From Gracilariopsis chorda (lineage: Eukaryota > Rhodophyta > Florideophyceae > Gracilariales > Gracilariaceae), in contig NBIV01000360.1 in the NCBI GenBank assembly GCA_003194525.1, positions 1 to 64,000 of the forward strand: a DNA stretch of 64,000 nt, read 5' to 3'. Each line of letters begins with the position of its first letter. Within the stretch, counting starts at the first letter, position 1. Of the stretch, positions 1-11,605 are shown one piece after another. A model generated the notes under the pieces. That model was not told the DNA's origin. It searched no databases and saw only the letters and a list, made by a program, of their open reading frames with translations. A program made the translations under genes and the position numbers.

Positions 1-981
1 CCGTTGGAGATGCAAAAGGCAGCAAAATAGTTTTTTTAATGTTTTGCTCCTGCCCGTTGGAGATGCTCTAATGATGTACAGCTGTGATAGTGAAGCTAGT
101 CAATTACAAAAGCAGATTTGTGTCGTTCTTTTAATGAATTTGTTAAGACGCTGAAAAGTGCTTTGTAAGAATCCTGTCGATTGGGCTGTGGTACGAAAAG
201 GTTTGCTATTTTTTTCAGCAAGTGAACGGCAATTAATCGTGCCACAGACTAATCTTCAAGCCTTTTTATTGGTTTCCTGTATATAGTAGCTTGGCACCTC
301 ATAGGTGGTGGCATTGGATCTCGAGACGATGGGTTTAGGCACTGTTTGTTTGTGATGTATTCAGGTGTAGAGTGCCTGGACAAGAATTAAACGACACCAG
401 TACATGCTGTAGTGATCTGCAATTGTTTACAAGCTACTTATACTTGGGGCGGGAGCCCGGGAGCGTTGGACGCAAGGTGTTTCGGTGGGCGAGAAAACTG
501 GCGGGAAACTGTCCAAAATATCCCCGTGTTCAAAATTAGGCTGTTGAGAAGGGTAGTTTCATACATAAGTTATTTATCATTTTCCGGTTGCATTTCGTTT
601 CTATTTCTACCGATTTGTCTCACCGACTGAATTGTCATTCGACCGAGCATGGAGAGCTCGTCGGAGAAAGTAAAATCATGTGGAACATTGGAAAAAGCAG
701 AGTTGTGACAAAAATTAGCAACAAGGTGCACAAATGTAACTAAATAAACTGTACACGTGTACAGAGCTAATAATTCACGTCGCAGTGCTATGACGTTAGG
801 TTTTTACATGCGTTGCACATGGCATGGCATGCGATTGGACCACGTGTTTGCCATTGATGATGCAGCTGCTGTCGAACGAAACAAGGCTGCTGGGGGCGTG
901 TCTATTGCATAAATGCGGTAGGTTGAACCATCTCACCTCCACCCCGTCCGCCACGTCCATCGTCACTCCGCAGAATCCAAA
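1..981. other. Intergenic, no gene recognised
   Basis: I see no convincing coding sequence in this stretch. At its very start a CCGTTGGAGATGC motif occurs twice (1-13 and 54-66). Between the two, GGCAGCAAAA and TTTTGCTCCTGCC form an imperfect inverted repeat. This resembles the end of a small MITE-like element, but the window cuts it off and I cannot define it. The remainder is AT-rich spacer leading to the aldo/keto reductase start codon. Confidence 0.4.
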
Positions 982-2085
982 ATGGACACCATCGCGCTGG
1001 GAAGTCAGGGTCTCGTCGTCTCCAAACTTGGCTTCGGCTGTATGGGACTCACAACCGCCTACGGCTCCAAGCTGCCAGACGACCAAATCATAGATCTTCT
1101 CGAAAAGGCCGCGTCGCTTGGCGTGTCCTTCTGGGATACCGCCAACCTATACGTCTTCTTTAATCCCTGGCGCTTGCTACGTTTCTCTTCCCCGGTTGTA
1201 TGTCAGGAAGAAATCATTCGACATGCCATTGAAAGAGTTGGTCGTGATAACGTCACTATCGCTACCAAGACCGGCATTGAACTATACGTATTCCCCAGGA
1301 TTCACATGAAAGCAAATGGCAGTCCTGCCTTTATACGCGAGCAGTGCGAAGCCTCTCTGCGCAGACTTAATGTTTCTACCCTCGATCTCTTCTACCTCCA
1401 TCGCATAGATGAGGACATTCCCATCGAAATCAGCATGACGGAAATGAAGAAGCTCGTCAACGAGGGCAAGGTCCGTTATGTCGGACTGTCAGAGGCGCCT
1501 GTCGATGTTATTCGACGCGCGCACAAAGTGCACCCCATCACAGCTGTTCAAATGGAATACTCTCTGTGGTGCAGAGGCATTGAGGAAGAGGTCATTCCGA
1601 CTTGTGCTGAACTTGGTATTGGTCTTGTTGCATACTCTCCATTAGGACGCGGGTTTTTCGGAGGCGCTTCTCGTCAAAAGCTGAGTGGCATGGATTTCCG
1701 AAAGAACCAGGCACGCTTCCAGGGCGAGGCGCGTGAAAAGAACGAGAAGATGTTAGAGCAAGTCGAGAAGATCGCTGAGAGTAAGGGCGTTTCGCCAGCT
1801 CAGTTGGCTCTGGCATGGGTTGAAGCACAGAGAAATCGACTTGGTGATGCTGGACTTGTTGCTATTCCTGGTACTACCAAGGAGAGAAACCTTCGTAGTA
1901 ATGCCGAGGCTGCTTCGTTGAGTCTTACTCCGGAGGAGCTCTCTGCTTTGGAGGAGGCTGTGCCTTGGAAAGAGGTGGAAGGTGCACGCTACGGAGCTGA
2001 ATCATCCACTTGGGAGAGTGTGAAGAACCGCGAATTGACGCCTGAGGAGGCAGAACAAATTGGTCTCAGTACTACTGCTCAGTAA
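982..2085 (+). CDS. Aldo/keto reductase (AKR13/YakC-like)
   Basis: The 367-aa protein is an NAD(P)H-dependent aldo/keto reductase with a TIM-barrel fold, probably cytosolic. Seen: the N-terminal G-LVVSKLGFGCMGL strand, and the likely catalytic tetrad Asp52, Tyr57, Lys96 (IATK) and His140 (FYLHR). The C-terminal half carries VQMEYSLW, GLVAYSPLGRGFF and AIPGTTKERNLRSN, the usual cofactor-binding region. Length is slightly above the roughly 330-340 aa usual for AKR13. The excess lies mostly in an insertion after Tyr57 (residues 58-75). That insertion corresponds to a 54-nt GT...CAG segment at 1153-1206 with a pyrimidine-rich end, so it could be an in-frame intron; excision would leave the loop slightly short. 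The start is the first ATG in frame, just after a pyrimidine/purine leader. The natural substrate cannot be told from sequence. Confidence 0.93.
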   Translation: MDTIALGSQGLVVSKLGFGCMGLTTAYGSKLPDDQIIDLLEKAASLGVSFWDTANLYVFFNPWRLLRFSSPVVCQEEIIRHAIERVGRDNVTIATKTGIELYVFPRIHMKANGSPAFIREQCEASLRRLNVSTLDLFYLHRIDEDIPIEISMTEMKKLVNEGKVRYVGLSEAPVDVIRRAHKVHPITAVQMEYSLWCRGIEEEVIPTCAELGIGLVAYSPLGRGFFGGASRQKLSGMDFRKNQARFQGEAREKNEKMLEQVEKIAESKGVSPAQLALAWVEAQRNRLGDAGLVAIPGTTKERNLRSNAEAASLSLTPEELSALEEAVPWKEVEGARYGAESSTWESVKNRELTPEEAEQIGLSTTAQ

Positions 2086-3520
2086 CAAACAAACCTATGC
2101 TGGGGGATCCTGCTTCAGGAGCGATTTGAGTAGTTGAATCGGTGAACTCATTTCAATGCCTATACCTTTGGCTCCATGTCTTTTCGCTATCAGCTGTTTC
2201 CTGATGTAGTTCTTTCGCTCGTATTTAGATGCACTGTGGCCCCGTGAAGATGCCGTACTGATGTATGTTTACGAAGTACGCAGCAATCAAAAGGTAGAGT
2301 CAGTTACTGATATCTCAGAATTTGAATTAAAAGCTTATTGCGGAAAGAGAGAACAGAACCTGTGCACAACGCAACGCGTCTCTACACAACGATCCCCTTC
2401 CTTCCTTGTGGGAACCATTTTAGTACTGGTTCATTGTTCCTCTTCTTTACCGTCGACCATTCTCATTCCTGATTTATGGTATTTTTGCACCCGTACCGCT
2501 TTCCCAATTCCGAATAAGCGGTAGAGATTATTTTGTTTCTTTCGTTATTGTAGGCCCTTAATGTTTAATTTCGTTTAAGTCTGGAAGCATCTGTTTAAGA
2601 TATTGGATTGCTTCTTCTTTCTTCGCAGGAAACAAAACACTTGTGCGGCCTTTTTTTTTTAATAATATCGTTAATAGATTTTACCGTTCTCATCCGCAGT
2701 CTGTGCAACTGGTTCTTTCTAGTTTGATTTGTCAACTGACATTGCAACACGTAGTGGTTTACATCTTTTTATGCCCTGCTTAGGCATTCACATTAATATT
2801 TCTTTTCTGTGAACGATGCAACTGGATATGCCTCAGTTACGTACAACGGTACCTTGTGAACAAGTGGGCCTACAACAACTCGGGTTTGGCTGAGTGCGAG
2901 TTCGTGTGTGTGCATGTTTATATGGGCTCATGCCCCTATTTCTAAGACTGCTTTCTGGACTTATCTAAGAAGAACTGCTCTGTCTGCTGATAAACCATTA
3001 ACTTCTCTGGCCATGTTCTTATTACTGATTCGACGTGGAGAACTTGCCTTTCTCGAAGAGGTGGAAGCTCTCTTATTCACAAACACGGGCGAATACGTTA
3101 AAATACCTGAGGCATCTTGGACCAACGTGATCTGGCGTCCAAAAAGTTCATTGACACCGTCGCTAGTGCGGCCAACGGGAGATGCAAATCTGATTTTGTT
3201 CGCTTATCGACTCGCCTGTCCTGATATGTTTTCAAAGAAGCATTCTCTTTCTATAAAGGGCAGTACCTCTTCCGATTACTCTGTTGCTATCTTCGCATCT
3301 ACAAGCCCCTCCGCTTTTTTGAGCAGCGGCGGTCCATCATCTGTAGATGGTGCACGTTGGCGGCACCGAAGCAGGAAATGGTCAGTTTCTGGGCTGCAGA
3401 GAGGCATTTCTCCTTCTTGCTTTGTACAGTTTTGACGAGTGTCCCACCGCCAGCTGTGACAAGGCGACCTGTGCCTGACATAGCGACATCTTCTCCCCTA
3501 CATTGAACAGATTTTAAACA

Positions 3521-3579
3521 GTGGTAAAAGCCGGTAAAATGACTCAAACCACTATGGTTTGAGTACCGGCTTTTACCAC
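3521..3579. repeat. Long near-perfect hairpin
   Basis: The left arm begins GTGGTAAAAGCCGGTA and continues, after a 6-nt extra segment, with CTCAAACC. The right arm reads GGTTTGAGTACCGGCTTTTACCAC. Apart from the 6-nt bulge all 24 bases pair, with a 5-nt loop (ACTAT). No gene flanks it closely. It could be a miniature foldback element, or a structured RNA or precursor hairpin if transcribed; neither is established. Confidence 0.85.
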
Positions 3580-3960
3580 AGGCAGCCGTGAATCGAAACC
3601 GAAATTATCTCGTACAAGGATACATAGGTAGTAAAACAGCTGTGAGCCGTCAGAAAATAAATGAAGTCGTTGACGAGTCAGGACTTCGTTATCAGAGGTG
3701 CGAAAGATATAAGGATATTTTTATACCCCTTTACCCCTGTTTGTCCGGGCGTATTTGTGACTGTTTTGCCATAATGTGGAATATGACTCACTACTTTGAC
3801 AAAAACATAGTCCTCACCCTCTTTTCTGGTTATTATCGAAGGATTTTGACTAACATTTTTCGAAAAGTGTTGACTTCGTCACGTGGCGAAATAGCGAGCC
3901 ACAACTACGCTGCTGTGTTTTAGTGGGGACAACCTTAGGTTAACGGTCTATTCCTTTAAC

Positions 3961-4000
3961 CCTGGGTATATAGTATATACCCAGGGTATATACTATATAC
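3961..4000. repeat. Two overlapping perfect palindromes
   Basis: Bases 3961-3985 form a 12+1+12 perfect inverted repeat (arms CCTGGGTATATA / TATATACCCAGG). Bases 3966-4000 form a second one, 17+1+17, sharing the central block. The same DNA can therefore fold into two alternative cruciforms. The core is AT-rich with short GC clamps. Its function is unknown. Confidence 0.9.
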
Positions 4001-5291
4001 GAAGAGTAAGGGTTGCGAAGGGGGCAAGAATAATGGGTGCAGGATTATCTCTTAGCCTTTCACTGTTGAAGATAGTTTTTCTGCGACGACAAACTAACCT
4101 CAATGAGTTGTACTCATCTGAAATGTAATCGAGTTCTTTTTAAGGAAGTTTGATAAAATGTTGTCTCTACACCTAATTTGTACTGCGCATATGCTATATA
4201 ATGTTTAACGTTTGTGACAAAACGTGCCTCCTTCAAAAGGTGCTCTGCCTGTGGATAATGTCAGTTGGGCCACTCAGTTGCAGTGGAATGGACATTGGCC
4301 TAGTTGAAGCGAGTGATACAAGATGTACAAGGGCAACGGGTTGTCGTTCCGCAAGAAGACTTCAAATCATGCTCTGGGTTTGTCTCAGGTTGACAGCAAA
4401 GAAAATAACAATGGGTATACAGGAAAAACAACAAATAAGATCAGACTTTAGAACGAATCTGCCATTTATGAGGACCCAAGTAGTTGCGAGATGTTTGTTA
4501 ATTTGACATGCCCTAACAGGAACGAGGATGATTTCGGTTTTGGCCCTGCTTGTGGTGTTAGACACAACTTGCAATCATTCACTCATTCAAAGCTCTGCAC
4601 TATGAATAATGAGTTTCCACGGATGAATCTATTCAGAATCAGCACCTATGAACATAAAATGCATAAGTGGATACTCGCTCTAAGGGGGTTTCCGTCGTAT
4701 ACAAAGGTAAGGCGACTTTTGGTACTTGGCCAACAATTTAAGGTATGTGAATTTAAAAATGCACATGTATAAGGGAAACAAGTGGCGCTCTAGTAGCCCT
4801 GTACCTCGTGCTTTCGTGATCTAACGACGAATTCTCTCTCGCTACTTCTTTTGATGTTTTGTGTATGGATATGCTCGATCCGTGTAATGAGGTTCCCTGC
4901 GGTCGCTTTTATCTGTGCCTAGATGAGTACTGCCACAACTGTTAAAGCGCACTATGCAAATGCTTGAAAGAAAGTCCCAGCTGGCTGGTGGTGCTTGCTG
5001 TAGATTTGTATTAGTGCCTCGACTTTTTTTTAGACTTTCAAGGCAAAAGTGTCTAATCTTCGCAGTGATGCCCGGCGATGAAGCCACTGGCACTAGAAAA
5101 TTTATTCAATTGAACTCGCCTTCGTAATCAAGGGTAGCCACCCTTTCTCAAACTATACAAACTATGCAAAGGATTTTTGGCTTACCAGAGCCACGCTGTG
5201 TACTGATCTGTGCGAGCACATTTTGAAGAAGGCATCGCAAGACTATGCAAAGGCTCCAAGAATTTGTATTGTGAACTGTGACCATTCTTTC

Positions 5292-5411
5292 ACATTCGGC
5301 CACATCAAGTTGGCAAACGCCGAACCCCATCTCGAACTTCGAAGCTAAGTCACTTTGAGCCAGGCTAGTACTGACATGAGGGATCGGTCTGGAATCCCTG
5401 GTGCCGAATGT
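5292..5411 (+). rRNA. 5S ribosomal RNA (divergent copy)
   Basis: This 120-nt copy has the eukaryotic 5S layout. Helix I pairs the 5' ACATTCGGC with the 3' GCCGAATGT perfectly. The internal box A region (AGCTAAGTCACTTTGAGC) and the GATCGGTC...GGAATCCC region are present, and a T-rich terminator (TTTTCTTTTT) follows. It differs from the second copy at 46781-46900 at roughly one position in seven, but one helix I difference is compensatory (T-A here, C-G there). That pattern favours a gene that is, or recently was, functional. It stands alone rather than in a tandem array. RNA polymerase III would transcribe it from the internal promoter. Confidence 0.85.
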
Positions 5412-8400
5412 TTTCTTTTTCAAGCTGCGTCCTGGCATCATCTATCTTTTGTAACACAACACATTACCAAGGATAAAAGCACAGCATAAGCAGATCGACA
5501 AAGCGTGACACGCTTTTGCCTTTCTTCAAAACCAATGAAACAAGACAACAGCCCTGTTACATTCAGCGTCGATTGAGCTCCAAAACAGATGCGTGCTTTC
5601 TGCCAGAGATGTCAGAGCGGTAGCAAAGACACAGGGGTTCTGGCTAACGAGATATCTTTATGCACATCATATTGGTGCGATGAAAGATGCGGGAATATGT
5701 GTCAATAATCCAAGATAGAATGCGCGTTTCTTACATTTGAAGATCGCGTTTTGGTTTTTATGCTACATGGTTCTTGTTCAAGACCAGCTCCTGTTTTTCG
5801 AAAGGCTCTGCACTGATATCAAACAGACATATATATGTTGATGAAAAAACATCTGAGTCCCGTCCAGTTCGCCTGGACTCGTTGTTGCGCTGTTGATCTG
5901 AACAAATACAATCTGTCTATCGGTCGCCCACAGATTGCCGACGACAAAGTGTACAGAAGATCGTGTGTCGTGTGGAAGCAAGAATCCGTAAAAATAGTTT
6001 TGATCCATGCAGCTTCTCCTGACTAACTTAAGAGCAAAGTTCTTAAGAATAACGATGAATCGTACCCTAGGTTTTTCTTTGGTTCTTCATGTTTACTCCC
6101 CCCAGAGCAGCATTGATCTGAACCTTTGTCAATACTTCATTATTCTGGACCTATGCAAGTCCTGGCGACACAAAGAGCTGTTGAATCAGATCTAAGATTG
6201 CGCTAGAGCATAAGTAAAGGATGCTTCCTATGATAATAGAAGAACAGGTTCTTAGTGCTTGGATCTGCTCGACACTGCGACACATAGTGTAGCTACGACG
6301 GAAAACTCTATGTCAAGAGATGTAAAGGAATCTTGAGTTGTAATGGAGGCGCTGTTCCTTCTGCACGGGAGGGCCAAGGGTTAAGAGTTGTAACGAAAGT
6401 GAAAGAAGGGCCGGGTAGGGCGTTGGAGTACTTAAAGAGAAAGATATGATTTGTAAAGAAATGCTCTTTCGGGAATTGCAGCGCACGGCCATAACTCTAC
6501 ACACATATCACATACAGTTTGGAGGTGTAGACACAAAACTACAAACAAAACGATATGGTTTTCAATGTCATAAAACGAGGTATCTTCACTTTAACAAACA
6601 AAGGGTAAAGGTTGCTACAACTGTTATCGACATCACCACTATGTGGTCCCAGAATCAACAATGAACGCACCCGCACAACAAAGAAAACAGAAACAAGAAA
6701 ATAATTTGCTTCGCTGTCCGCATCAGCACTACGTTGTCCCCCAAGCAGCGACGAGGACACCTGTAACAGAACGAAAAGAAAAAGGAACAAGACACGAGTT
6801 AGCTTCGCACTACCAACATCCCTAGTGATACTAGTAGAAACGATGGAACGGGGTCCAAGGCTGTTTCAATGAAGAGGTGAGTGGTGCAAGCAAATGCAGT
6901 GACACTACACCACCCCAATTCAGCAGTTTGATCCGGGAACCGGATAACCCAGATCCAGTCGGCAGTCATTGTTGTCGAGCAACACATCTTGCAAGCACGA
7001 CAGTTGCTCAGGTAAGGTCAGATCATCGCGGGCGCAAAGCCCCAAAACTGCCTACTGGATTACTGACGACGAGCCACTAGAGGTCCCTCTGCAAACACGA
7101 CAGCCCTTGATGCCCCTGGGGAGACTCTTACCCATCCACTCGACTTCGCCGAAGCAAGAGGATCGAGCAGGGACAATATACGCTGTGTGTCGGATTTCAG
7201 AAACAAAGGAAACAAACGTCAGTGACTTGAAAACAAAAACAACACACGCATAAGAACAAAGGAGTGAGGAGACAATGAGGATGAGAGATACATACCAGCA
7301 GGTAGCAGCTTACCCCGGAAGCCATAGAATGACTTGGACATGAAAAGTTCACTGATTGACGAAGGTGGGAGTAGCAGGTTGGAGCGTGGGCAGCGACCCG
7401 GGAGGTCGTTAAACTCGCCCAAGCAACCGGTCAGCTTGCCAGTTGCCCTCGCGGACCTGGGTGAATAGTCTTGAAAAGTCACCCGCGTAACTGCACGTAC
7501 GCAGTCGGTCACGGGCCCGCTACCGGAAGAAGATCCAGCCGCTGTTTCCCTGAATTTTTCCCTCGAAGGAAGAGCTCCAAAGGAGCCTCTGGACCGGGGT
7601 TTTTTCCAGGGTTTTCTCGGAGGATCTACACTTGGATCAGACGCCGCAGCAGGTTACGCGCCGGTTCTTACCCCCGATCTTGCCGCTGAAATGAGGATTG
7701 GGCGGAAAGGATGTCGTCAATGGTTTCTTGGCGGCCAACGTGGTACATGCGAATCGCCTTGTCGTGGTGTGCCCCTTACCCGAGGACCTCTAGAGGTTGA
7801 ATGAAATGGTGGAATGAAGAAGGCAACAGTCCTCGGAAACGAAACGATTCTGCGGTTGAACACGCCTAGACACCTAATGCATTCTTAGTATAGTAGTAAC
7901 CCAGTGTGTGTAGCACGACTCCGGGTTGTAGCTAATAGCTATCGTACGAAGAACGCGTTATAGGTTGTAGGGGTCCTTAGCAAACCCCCGGGCTAACATA
8001 GAATTGATGTTACTCGTTCGTAAACAGAGAGAGAGAGAGCGTGGGCATTGGCTTTAATAGGAAAACAGAAGAGAAGCAGTGTGACAGGGGATGGTATGCA
8101 CGTAGATGCGGGAGCATGTGTGAAAATGGAATCATCAGCTGTTTCCTGCCATTTCGTCGTACATCAAAGGCATGGGATTGTAGTTGAGAAAATGGCAAAC
8201 GCTTTCATTTGTTCATGGAGGTGAGCGACCAACGAGATTTGGACTTGCAATGCACTCGGGCAAGTTATTCGTTTCTTTCTTGGGTAACATCATGTATGAT
8301 ATGATGGATTCGAAAGAGTCGCGAGCGTCGCCGTTGTGAATGTTTGCGTGGTCCCAAAGCGTGGAAGAAGAAGTGTGACATTGGGATAGAGTGGGGCAGG

Positions 8401-10659
8401 GTTCTTCGAACTCCGTGGATTCTTTCGGAAAGTCTTTAGGCATGCGATTGAAGAGAGAGGTTCTCGGAGAATAGAACGTCTGCTGAGCAGTAGGGTCGAC
8501 CCGTAATGCGCAAACTTACACTCACGCACATATCGCCGAGCCAGATCTATTTACTGAGAAAGGTACACAACAAACTGTTGCGAGACTATGGCGAGCAAGA
8601 GAAGAGACGCAATGGCCATGAAATGCGTGACGATTTGACTCAAACAAATATGAGAACGAGCAGAAGGAGAGGTAGGAAGCCAAAACTATTGCTGTTGAAG
8701 ACGAGGCGTGAGGATAGTTTACATGTGTGTGTGTTTTTACGGGCACGTGCCTGTAATTCCGAGGCTGCGGTATTAACTTTCTAGATGTATTAGGCGAAGC
8801 ATCTATTCGACGGCTACCTCCCATAATAGACAGTTTATGCTGTCGCAGGACTGGCTGCTGTGGTTAGCACAAGAGGCATTACAATAACGAGAGCAATAAA
8901 GCTCGTAGTGGCGAGCATGTCATAGGGCGTTCGCCGATTGTAGAAGACCAATGTCGCGAGGCCTTGCAATGATCGGAGAGCACGAGTTGGTTGCTAGTCA
9001 CGTAAGCGAAGTCGTATCGCCCTCGTGACTGGCATTTTGGTTGAAACGTATTCGCGCCTAATCCAATATCAATGTTTCTGCCTGCTTGAATGCGGGCTCA
9101 TTATAGAAAATTGTTTTGATCACTTAGTTCTACGATGTCCGCACGGAGCGACATCACAGCGGAGAGGCTGCCCCTCCTTTGGGAAGGGCAAGGTCTTAAC
9201 GTTTAGTTCGGAGTTAAAAACATCAGACAAGCTGCTTGTATATCTATAGAGAGAGAGAGAGGTTTCTCGTTGATCAATTCCTACCTCTATATTGCAATCA
9301 GGTACCGTTGGTAGTCATCCCATACAAAAACGCACACACCAAACAACTGGCAACTCTTTACACCTACATGCCCATACTACAGAAGAAGGCCTAACAAGAA
9401 GACAATAACTTGATAAAGATGCACGATTTCCTTCACATTTACTGCAAGGGAATACAATATCAGCATCATGCTTTGGGTGGAGGGGTCCAACGAGGCTAAT
9501 TACTGACTCAAAAGCATAGTGGACGGAGCGCAGAAATCTAAAAGACATCGAACACGTCTTTTGCTAGACTTTACAGACTTGCTGAAAAGCACAACACCAT
9601 TTTGCTTTAGATGGTGTTTGGGTATCTGGACATTGTGAGATAGATCGAGACAAGAGAGCAGAGTGGCCGCAGAAATTCCTTGGTTTCCTGCGGAGAGAAA
9701 ACTATCTTTAACCAGATAAGTTGTACCCTTATGTCGTAGTTAGACATCAAAGGCCCACAGTAAAGAAGAAGACAGTAGACAAGCTAGCCAAAGAAAATCA
9801 TCCTTTTCCTTGGGCAGAGCAAGACAAGCTTCCGCTGGACTTTTTGGAAGTTCGGTAGAGGCTGAAGCTCGATCTTGTTACATAGCCACTAGTCGATTAA
9901 GCACCGGAATCGCTTGAAGAACAGGTAACCCTTCGACGTACGCAAACGACTTTTTCGTAGGTTTCCGTGGGGCATGCGACAGGACCGCACCCTGTCTCTA
10001 CGTATTTGTTGAATAGAAAGAGCTACTGCCCCTTAGAGCTCAGGCATTGAGCTAAAAACACCGTTGATCAGTTTGTCATGAGGTGTAGAAAACGCTCCAA
10101 GTCTCGACGAGATGTTTTTTCGTCTGCAAGGGAAAGACAAGACTACGAGTTACAGCAGAAGTTAGTGACGAGAGAGAGAAGTAATTTGATAAGAGCTCCT
10201 ACCACGCTTTCGGAATTAGTAACGTGCGCCCATAAACAATTCGTGCATATCATACATCAGCATTCTGCAACGATCGCTACGCAAAAGAATGCAGTCGTGC
10301 AAAGCTACGAGGTGTATCTATCTATCTAGACAACCTTGGGCCTCATGCCGAGTCCGCATTGCGGTGTGTTTCAAACCAAAAAAAGAGCACAACATTTGAT
10401 CTACAGTTCGTCCACCGCAAAACCTGACAGGAGGTGCAAGCATAACCCTTCCTTCCCTCCATCCAAACAATATCTGCAACTTCCAACGATCGCCGAATGA
10501 GCATCATAGGATCGAAAGGACAACGTATCGTATCAACTACCAACAATCGGCGTCACTCAATATAAGGATTTCAGATCTGTCCGTGCTTTCGGAATTGGTA
10601 AACGTCGCCCAGGAGCAACAACTACAACAACAGCATCAACAGCCACAAGAGCTCACAAA
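5412..10659. other. Gene-poor region, unresolved repeats
   Basis: Across 5.2 kb I recognise no gene. Short reading frames on both strands lack domains. A degenerate direct repeat lies at 6632-6812. The stretch 7260-8000 has repeat-like composition and could be an old element, but it matches neither LTR family defined elsewhere in this window. Short GA runs occur at about 8024-8040 and 9247-9261. The last 150 bp before the next gene contain CAACA-rich leader-like sequence. Confidence 0.45.
6632..6812 (+). repeat. Degenerate ~90-bp direct repeat
   Basis: Two adjacent units align. Each starts near CACTAYGTKGTCCC, continues through an A-rich stretch (AAAGAAAACAGAAACAAG versus GAAAAGAAAAAGGAACAAG) and ends near GCTTCGC. 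The spacing is about 90 bp. Identity is only moderate, so this is an old duplication. No coding role is apparent. Confidence 0.4.
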
Positions 10660-11574
10660 ATGCTTCAAGCATTGCTAAGCCGTCTCCGCACGCTCCGCGC
10701 CCCGCGTTCGCCAAGCGGACGCGCGCAGCAACTGCAGCACGACGCGGAGCGGCTCTACGCGGTACTCAACAACAGCGCTTCAAACCCGAGCGTGGAACAG
10801 CTAGCACACACGCTCAACAAGCACCTTCAACACGAGGTGCACCGAGTGTTCCATGCCACTTACAAGGCTCTACTAGACGGGAGCACGCCGCTTCAAACCG
10901 GGGTGCAATTGCGCTTGGGGTACGTGCCACTCGTGCAGTCGTCCCGTGTGCAAGGCGCCGGCAACGGCCTTTTCGTCCGAGGAGAGGCTCGCGCAGGCTC
11001 GTTGTTGGCCGTTTTCCCGGGGCTGTTTTTCAACATGAGCGACGTGCCCTCGCAGCTATCCGACCTAGCTATAGCGCGTTACGACGGAGTGATAATAGAC
11101 TCCTCTCATCCGATATCAATCAACGTACCGTCACAGCAACAAGACGAGCGTGGAAACGACGTTGCAACCGGGCAGATGGAACATCCATTTGCAACTGCAC
11201 ACTACGCGAATCACGGAATGCCAAACGCTCTGCAATTCATGATAGACGTGCCAAGAAACAGTTTACCATCACACATGTACGATTTGGTTCCAGTGCGAGC
11301 GGCTCCCAAGCAGCGCTCAATGCTGAGCATTTTGGACAAATGGGCGGATCTAGCGTTCATTCAACGCGTATCCGGGAGTGAACTTTACACAAAACAAGGC
11401 GAGCACGTTCTCAAAACGGTGGGCCTACTGGCGTTACGCGACATACACGACGGCGAAGAAATCAGGTTCAATTATCGTTTCAACCCACAAGCAAAGCAAC
11501 TTCCACACTGGTACACGGATCCCGAACCCGAAGTGAGCAAGAGAAGATGGCAACAGTCATCAGTACTATGGTAG
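10660..11574 (+). CDS. SETD9: SET domain-containing protein 9-like
   Basis: The 304-aa protein carries a SET-domain fold of the SETD9 type, a probable lysine methyltransferase using S-adenosylmethionine. Seen: the N-SET GAGNGLFVRGEARAG segment (about residue 105), an ARYDGVIID segment, the HYANHGMPN motif in place of the classic NHSCxPN, and GEEIRFNYRF as the C-terminal substrate/cofactor motif. The order DGVIID ... HPFA--Y-NH ... DVP ... LALRDI--GEE matches what I know of animal SETD9, as does the length of about 300 aa. Its stop lies only 31 bp from the stop of the convergent TIM23 gene. The start is the first ATG, following a CAACAACA-type leader. Substrate is unknown in the family. Confidence 0.82.
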   Translation: MLQALLSRLRTLRAPRSPSGRAQQLQHDAERLYAVLNNSASNPSVEQLAHTLNKHLQHEVHRVFHATYKALLDGSTPLQTGVQLRLGYVPLVQSSRVQGAGNGLFVRGEARAGSLLAVFPGLFFNMSDVPSQLSDLAIARYDGVIIDSSHPISINVPSQQQDERGNDVATGQMEHPFATAHYANHGMPNALQFMIDVPRNSLPSHMYDLVPVRAAPKQRSMLSILDKWADLAFIQRVSGSELYTKQGEHVLKTVGLLALRDIHDGEEIRFNYRFNPQAKQLPHWYTDPEPEVSKRRWQQSSVLW

Positions 11575-11605
11575 AAAAGAAATAGCAACAAAGCAACAAG
11601 GAGAA

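Larger units (their letters stand above)
2086..5291. other. Gene-poor spacer with two palindromes
   Basis: No gene is recognised across this 3.2 kb. The reading frames present, up to 175 codons at 2908-3435, have no recognisable domain or coding-like composition. The stretch contains a long hairpin (3521-3579) and a double palindrome (3961-4000), listed separately. Confidence 0.5.

Noticed and set aside
1-66. Complete MITE at the window start
   Set aside because: Only one end-like repeat pair is visible and the rest lies outside the window.
2908-3435. 175-codon frame as a gene
   Set aside because: No domain, no coding-like pattern and no plausible promoter; another frame overlaps on the other strand.
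7260-8000. A further copy of LTR family A or B
   Set aside because: The diagnostic ends (TGTAGTGCAATGCCC or TGTAGTAGAATAC) are absent and the inside does not align.
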